This document shows, piece by piece, positions 5,510 to 7,182 of a DNA stretch of 7,182 nt (position 1 is its first letter; every line of letters starts with the position of its first letter). The DNA lies in contig CAJBAP010000370.1 in NCBI GenBank assembly GCA_903950295.1, positions 1 through 7,182 on the forward strand, read 5' to 3'. This stretch comes from an uncultured Rhodocyclaceae bacterium (lineage in GTDB: Bacteria > Pseudomonadota > Gammaproteobacteria > Burkholderiales > Rhodocyclaceae). The notes below the pieces were generated by a model, which worked only from the letters and a program-made list of their open reading frames with translations, had not been told where the DNA came from and did no database searches. Position numbers and translations under genes: made by a program.

Positions 5510-6436
5510 CTAAACACTCAGATAAATCAGGTTGAGAGTGGCGGTAACATTGGTTCCGCCCCGGCGCAAGCCATTCATGGCACAAACCGCATTGGCGTTG
5601 TCGTTATTCGCACCGGGATAAATGCTGCTGTTGGCATAGGTCGTTGTCCGGCCCTTGGCGATACTGCTGCCGGTATTGAGAACCGTTCCAGTGGGCAACA
5701 TCGCATCATTGACGCCGTCCCGACTCCATTGCAGCCATTCGCTGGCCGTGGTACTGCCCGTTAAATAACGTCTGAGCAGAATGATCTTCTTGGCGGTTAG
5801 TAGAGTCATGGCATCGGTCACGGTCGTTGCCGTGTTGATCTTACCGAGCGCAATTTGTCGAGCAATCTGAGTGGGATTGGCCTGCAATGCGGCCAGTGCC
5901 GTATCGCTATTCCATACCGCTAACCGGGCATTGGCACTGGCCCAGAGGGCATCGGTGGCTACATTGGATGTCCATAGGGTTGACATGGCTGTTGGGTTGT
6001 CTGTGAGCAACTTTAAGGCATCAGGACTATTAACTATGGTTTGCATTGCCATACTGTTGTTTGACAGCATGGCTAACAAGCCGGGTGAATCCATAAAGGC
6101 ATGAATCATCATGGGCAAATAGAGTAATGTTTGAAATTGGCTTTGATGGGTGGTATCTGCCAACCACATACCAAGACGATCCATCGTCAAGGTGGGGTCG
6201 AGAAGCGTTTCAATAGCGGCCTGATTACCATTGAGCCGTGCAACGTGTAGTTGCAGGTTAGCAAGCTGCCCTTGTAGGGCTTCAAAGCTCTGGCTCATGG
6301 CAATGAGAGTAATCAGTCCGTTATCTTCACCGATGTAGAGTCGCTGACTGGCTTTCGACCATGCCAATTCACCCGGTGACAACGCAATAGGCGCTGTCGT
6401 GTCCGATGAGTATTTGGTTTGGATGGTGTTTGCCAT
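5510..6436 (-). CDS. Fibre-like tail protein with Mtd_N-like head and short helical repeats (308 aa)
   Basis: Residues 4-46 form an Mtd_N-like attachment domain (ALSPGELAWSKASQRLYIGEDNG at 18-40). Residues 48-80 are predicted coiled coil (FEALQGQLANLQLHVARL), which suits trimer formation. Residues 116-195 are a run of about eight degenerate 9-11 residue helical repeats with the pattern [ST]-x-x-x-A-[ML]-x-x-[LI]-[WVL], as found in phage fibre shafts. The C-terminal part starts with KKIILLRRYLTGSTTASEWLQWS (216-238) and ends LNLIYLSV (301-308), beta-rich and Gly/Asn/Thr-rich, resembling the ends of many phage fibres. The ATG at 6434-6436 lies 17 bases after the previous stop with only a weak GGCGG upstream. 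It most likely sits at the tail tip or fibre and contacts the host or a partner fibre. Confidence 0.82.
   Translation of the reverse strand: MANTIQTKYSSDTTAPIALSPGELAWSKASQRLYIGEDNGLITLIAMSQSFEALQGQLANLQLHVARLNGNQAAIETLLDPTLTMDRLGMWLADTTHQSQFQTLLYLPMMIHAFMDSPGLLAMLSNNSMAMQTIVNSPDALKLLTDNPTAMSTLWTSNVATDALWASANARLAVWNSDTALAALQANPTQIARQIALGKINTATTVTDAMTLLTAKKIILLRRYLTGSTTASEWLQWSRDGVNDAMLPTGTVLNTGSSIAKGRTTTYANSSIYPGANNDNANAVCAMNGLRRGGTNVTATLNLIYLSV
5858..6094 (-). repeat. Degenerate short helical repeat region within the fibre-like gene
   Basis: Protein-level repeats of 9-11 residues cover residues 115-193 of the 308-residue protein. Examples are NSPDALKLL, TDNPTAMSTLW, TSNVATDALW, ASANARLAVW and NSDTALAALQ. 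Each has a small polar start, a central Ala/Met or Ala/Leu and a hydrophobic or Trp end. The DNA has diverged, so the array is old compared with the 21-bp repeat at 1026-1100. Confidence 0.75.
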
Positions 6437-6453
6437 GTGAGCGACTCAACCGC

Positions 6454-7182
6454 CTAGAACGTGCCGCCGTTGACGATACCGAAGTTCGTCTTGACGAAGT
6501 CGATACCGACAACAGCCGGAACAAAGGCCGCGCCCATTTTCTTGAACAAGGTGCCGTCCGCCGCATTCGACAAATCCGCGCCAGTACCGCCGTAATTCAG
6601 GGCAATGATGCTGGCATTCCACACGCCTTCAATCAGCGTACCGAGCCGGGTCAGTTGCGAACCGCCGGCATACTCAGCGGCAAGGTCTACCGTGTAGCTA
6701 TTTTCGCCGGTGCGAACGACGGTAATGCGGTTCGCCGTTCCGGCAATGGCGGGATCGGTGTTATCAATCTTGTCCCACTCGGAACCATTGAAAACTACAT
6801 GGTCGCCAATGGAAGCCACAAACGCGGTCACGCCGCCGAAGTTGCCTTCTGCCGTGACCCGATACAGGTCGCCTTGAACCCGAACGATGGGCAAGGTATT
6901 GGACGAGGCAAGCAAGGTTCCTTTGTAATGGAATGCGCCGGTAATGGCTTCGCCAACGATCTGCGAAATCGCGGTATCAACGTAGTTCTTGTTGGCAGCC
7001 TGCGTTGGCAACGTGGGCAGGGCAACGTGCAATTCACCGGAGAAGGTCTTGATGCCGGCGACGGTCTGATTGCCGGCCACGCCGACATAAGCGCCTTCAC
7101 CGCCAATCGGGATAATCGACAGCGCATTGCCGTCATTGTCCGCGCCAAGGCCGTAGTAAAGAACCTTGCTGACTTCATTAAC
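6454..7182 (-). CDS. Long tail fibre protein, 5' end outside window
   Basis: The frame is open to the right edge, so the N terminus is missing; 242 residues and the TAG stop (6454-6456) are visible. Counting from the edge, AGNQTVAGIKTFSGEL (36-51) followed by LPTQAANKNYVDTAI (58-72) is a classic phage tail fibre repeat with the [NQ]KxYVD element. A central GDLYRVTAEGNFGG (104-117), GDHVVFNGSEWDKIDNTDP (126-144) and NRITVVRTGENSYTVDL (151-167) form a module common in tail fibres. LNYGGTGADLSNAADGTLFK (195-214) is the usual GGTGA fibre motif. There is no collar or chaperone domain at the C terminus, which simply ends GIVNGGTF. A GTG codon at 7078-7080 is internal and not a start. It probably contacts the host surface, and the next gene follows after 17 bases. 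Confidence 0.9.
   Translation of the reverse strand, partial: VNEVSKVLYYGLGADNDGNALSIIPIGGEGAYVGVAGNQTVAGIKTFSGELHVALPTLPTQAANKNYVDTAISQIVGEAITGAFHYKGTLLASSNTLPIVRVQGDLYRVTAEGNFGGVTAFVASIGDHVVFNGSEWDKIDNTDPAIAGTANRITVVRTGENSYTVDLAAEYAGGSQLTRLGTLIEGVWNASIIALNYGGTGADLSNAADGTLFKKMGAAFVPAVVGIDFVKTNFGIVNGGTF

Noticed and set aside
5285..6436. Diversity-generating retroelement, suggested by the Mtd_N-like domains
   Set aside because: No reverse transcriptase, no template repeat and no adenine-targeted variable repeat at the fibre 3' end is visible in the window; the N-terminal domain alone is common in ordinary fibres.

Overview
The window is a solid block of phage-type virion genes, all on the minus strand, so transcription runs from right to left. 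I see no integrase, capsid, replication or bacterial housekeeping gene. It could therefore come from a free tailed phage or from a prophage tail module. The base composition is moderately GC-rich. Shine-Dalgarno boxes (GGAGG, GAGGA, GGAG) and bacterial start codons fit a bacterial host. A proteobacterial host is only a guess.

In order of transcription, the right edge cuts into the 3' part of a long tail fibre gene (6454 to past 7182). It is followed by a fibre-like protein with an N-terminal Mtd_N-like virion-attachment domain and a ladder of short helical repeats (5510-6436). Next come a 73-residue protein that is little more than a second copy of that N-terminal domain (5285-5506), a small beta-sandwich virion protein (4953-5279), and an 85-residue protein of a type often found beside phage fibre genes (4696-4953). 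The 489-residue product at 3188-4657 has a probable fibronectin type III-like domain followed by a clear HU/IHF-like DNA-binding fold at its C terminus. That is an unexpected combination and the most interesting feature here. A good intrinsic terminator lies just behind it.

Below the terminator are a phage tail fibre-like protein (2682-3101), a 74-residue protein with a common phage N-terminal motif (2451-2675), and a 205-residue protein I do not recognise (1830-2447). These are followed by a small family 2 glycosyltransferase (1189-1827). The last gene starts at 1184 and remains open through the left edge. It covers all of the first 1.2 kb and carries a glycine-rich linker made of 21-bp tandem repeats.

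The genes abut or overlap by a few bases throughout, which points to translational coupling. Two adjacent genes end in the same SGGC tail because their last codons also hold the ribosome binding site of the next gene. Taken together the block looks like a host-recognition and tail-tip module: fibres, small adaptor or decoration proteins, and an enzyme that may glycosylate either the virion or the host surface. No gene was identified by database search; all calls come from reading the translated proteins.
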